A stretch of DNA of 6,152 nt from Actinomycetota bacterium (GTDB taxonomy: Bacteria > Actinomycetota > Acidimicrobiia > Acidimicrobiales > Ilumatobacteraceae): positions 1-6,152 of the forward strand of contig SYCH01000042.1 in NCBI GenBank assembly GCA_005787025.1, read 5' to 3'. Both the position numbers and the translations under genes were made by a program. The notes under the pieces were generated by a model. It worked only from the letters and a program-made list of their open reading frames with translations, was not told the origin of the DNA and did not search any database. Below are positions 5,869 to 6,152 of the stretch, piece by piece. Position 1 is the stretch's first letter, and the number at the start of each line of letters is the position of its first letter.

Positions 5869-6152
5869 ATGCCCGAGACGTCCAAGCCCACCATCACCAT
5901 CCCCGCCGGAGACCCGCCCGCCGAACTCGTCATCGAGGATCTGGTGGTGGGCGAGGGGGCCGAAGCCACCGCCGGGTGCCGACCGGTGATGCACTACGTG
6001 GGCGTGGCCTGGAGTACCCAGCGCGAATTCGACTCCTCCTGGAGCCGCAACGAGACCTTCGAATTCCGACTCGGGGCCGGCGAGGTCATCGGGGGATGGG
6101 ACCAAGGCGTGGCGGGCATGAAGGTGGGCGGCCGGCGACGGCTCACCATCCC
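5869..6152 (+). CDS. FKBP-type peptidyl-prolyl cis-trans isomerase, 5' part
   Basis: The gene runs off the window; 94 complete codons are visible of an expected 115-130. FKBPs catalyse cis-trans isomerisation of peptide bonds before proline and assist folding. The domain starts near residue 20 (ELVIEDLVVGEG). The active-site set is recognisable: VMHYVGV with Tyr43, EFDSSW with Phe54 and Asp55, FEFRLGAGEVIGGWDQGVAGMKVGGRRRL with Val73, Ile74 and Trp77. There is no signal peptide or lipobox, so the protein is cytoplasmic. The N-terminal 18 residues are polar and Pro-rich, as in small actinobacterial FKBPs. The frame reads in from ATG 5869 with no better upstream start. It follows the thioesterase by 31 bp on the same strand. 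Confidence 0.92.
   Translation, partial: MPETSKPTITIPAGDPPAELVIEDLVVGEGAEATAGCRPVMHYVGVAWSTQREFDSSWSRNETFEFRLGAGEVIGGWDQGVAGMKVGGRRRLTI

Overview
The window looks like a piece of a high-GC chromosome, probably actinobacterial and possibly an Acidimicrobiia-type lineage. The reasons are strong G/C bias at third codon positions, a glycine riboswitch in front of gcvP, a LimB-like flavin monooxygenase, and several start codons placed 6-7 nt after a TAnnnT hexamer with no Shine-Dalgarno sequence, which is the arrangement of leaderless actinobacterial mRNAs. The taxon is inferred from style only.

Layout. Bases 1-121 are a low-GC segment (51 G/C in 120 bases, against 74 in the next 120) that replaces the expected 3' end of gcvP. 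From 122 to 2638 (minus strand) lies gcvP, the glycine decarboxylase P-protein, clean for 839 codons and then cut off at that junction. Between 2639 and 2931 is its control region: a Shine-Dalgarno, a possible SD-masking hairpin, a tandem glycine riboswitch whose second aptamer has an altered core, a candidate -10 box, and a hairpin that may end the upstream transcript. Upstream on the same strand are a luciferase-like (LimB-type) flavin monooxygenase (2932-4095) and, 35 bp away, a PLP enzyme of the sphingosine-1-phosphate lyase family (4131-5372). On the plus strand are a PaaI-type hotdog thioesterase (5391-5837) and the start of an FKBP-type prolyl isomerase (5869 to the window end).

How it works together. 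The lyase and thioesterase genes diverge with only 18 bp between their start codons. That gap holds one symmetric 7-mer, TACCGTA, which reads as a -10 box on both strands, so the two genes probably share one bidirectional promoter giving two leaderless mRNAs. The lyase and monooxygenase could form a short operon. A lyase of this family releases a fatty aldehyde and luciferase-like monooxygenases can oxidise aldehydes, so a small lipid or aldehyde catabolism module is a reasonable but untested guess. gcvP is a separate unit controlled by glycine.

There are no RNA genes other than the riboswitch, and no CRISPR array, insertion sequence with recognisable ends, or intergenic stretch over 300 bases. 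I saw no clearly new multi-gene system. The points most worth checking are the bidirectional leaderless promoter, the altered second aptamer, and the abrupt junction inside gcvP.
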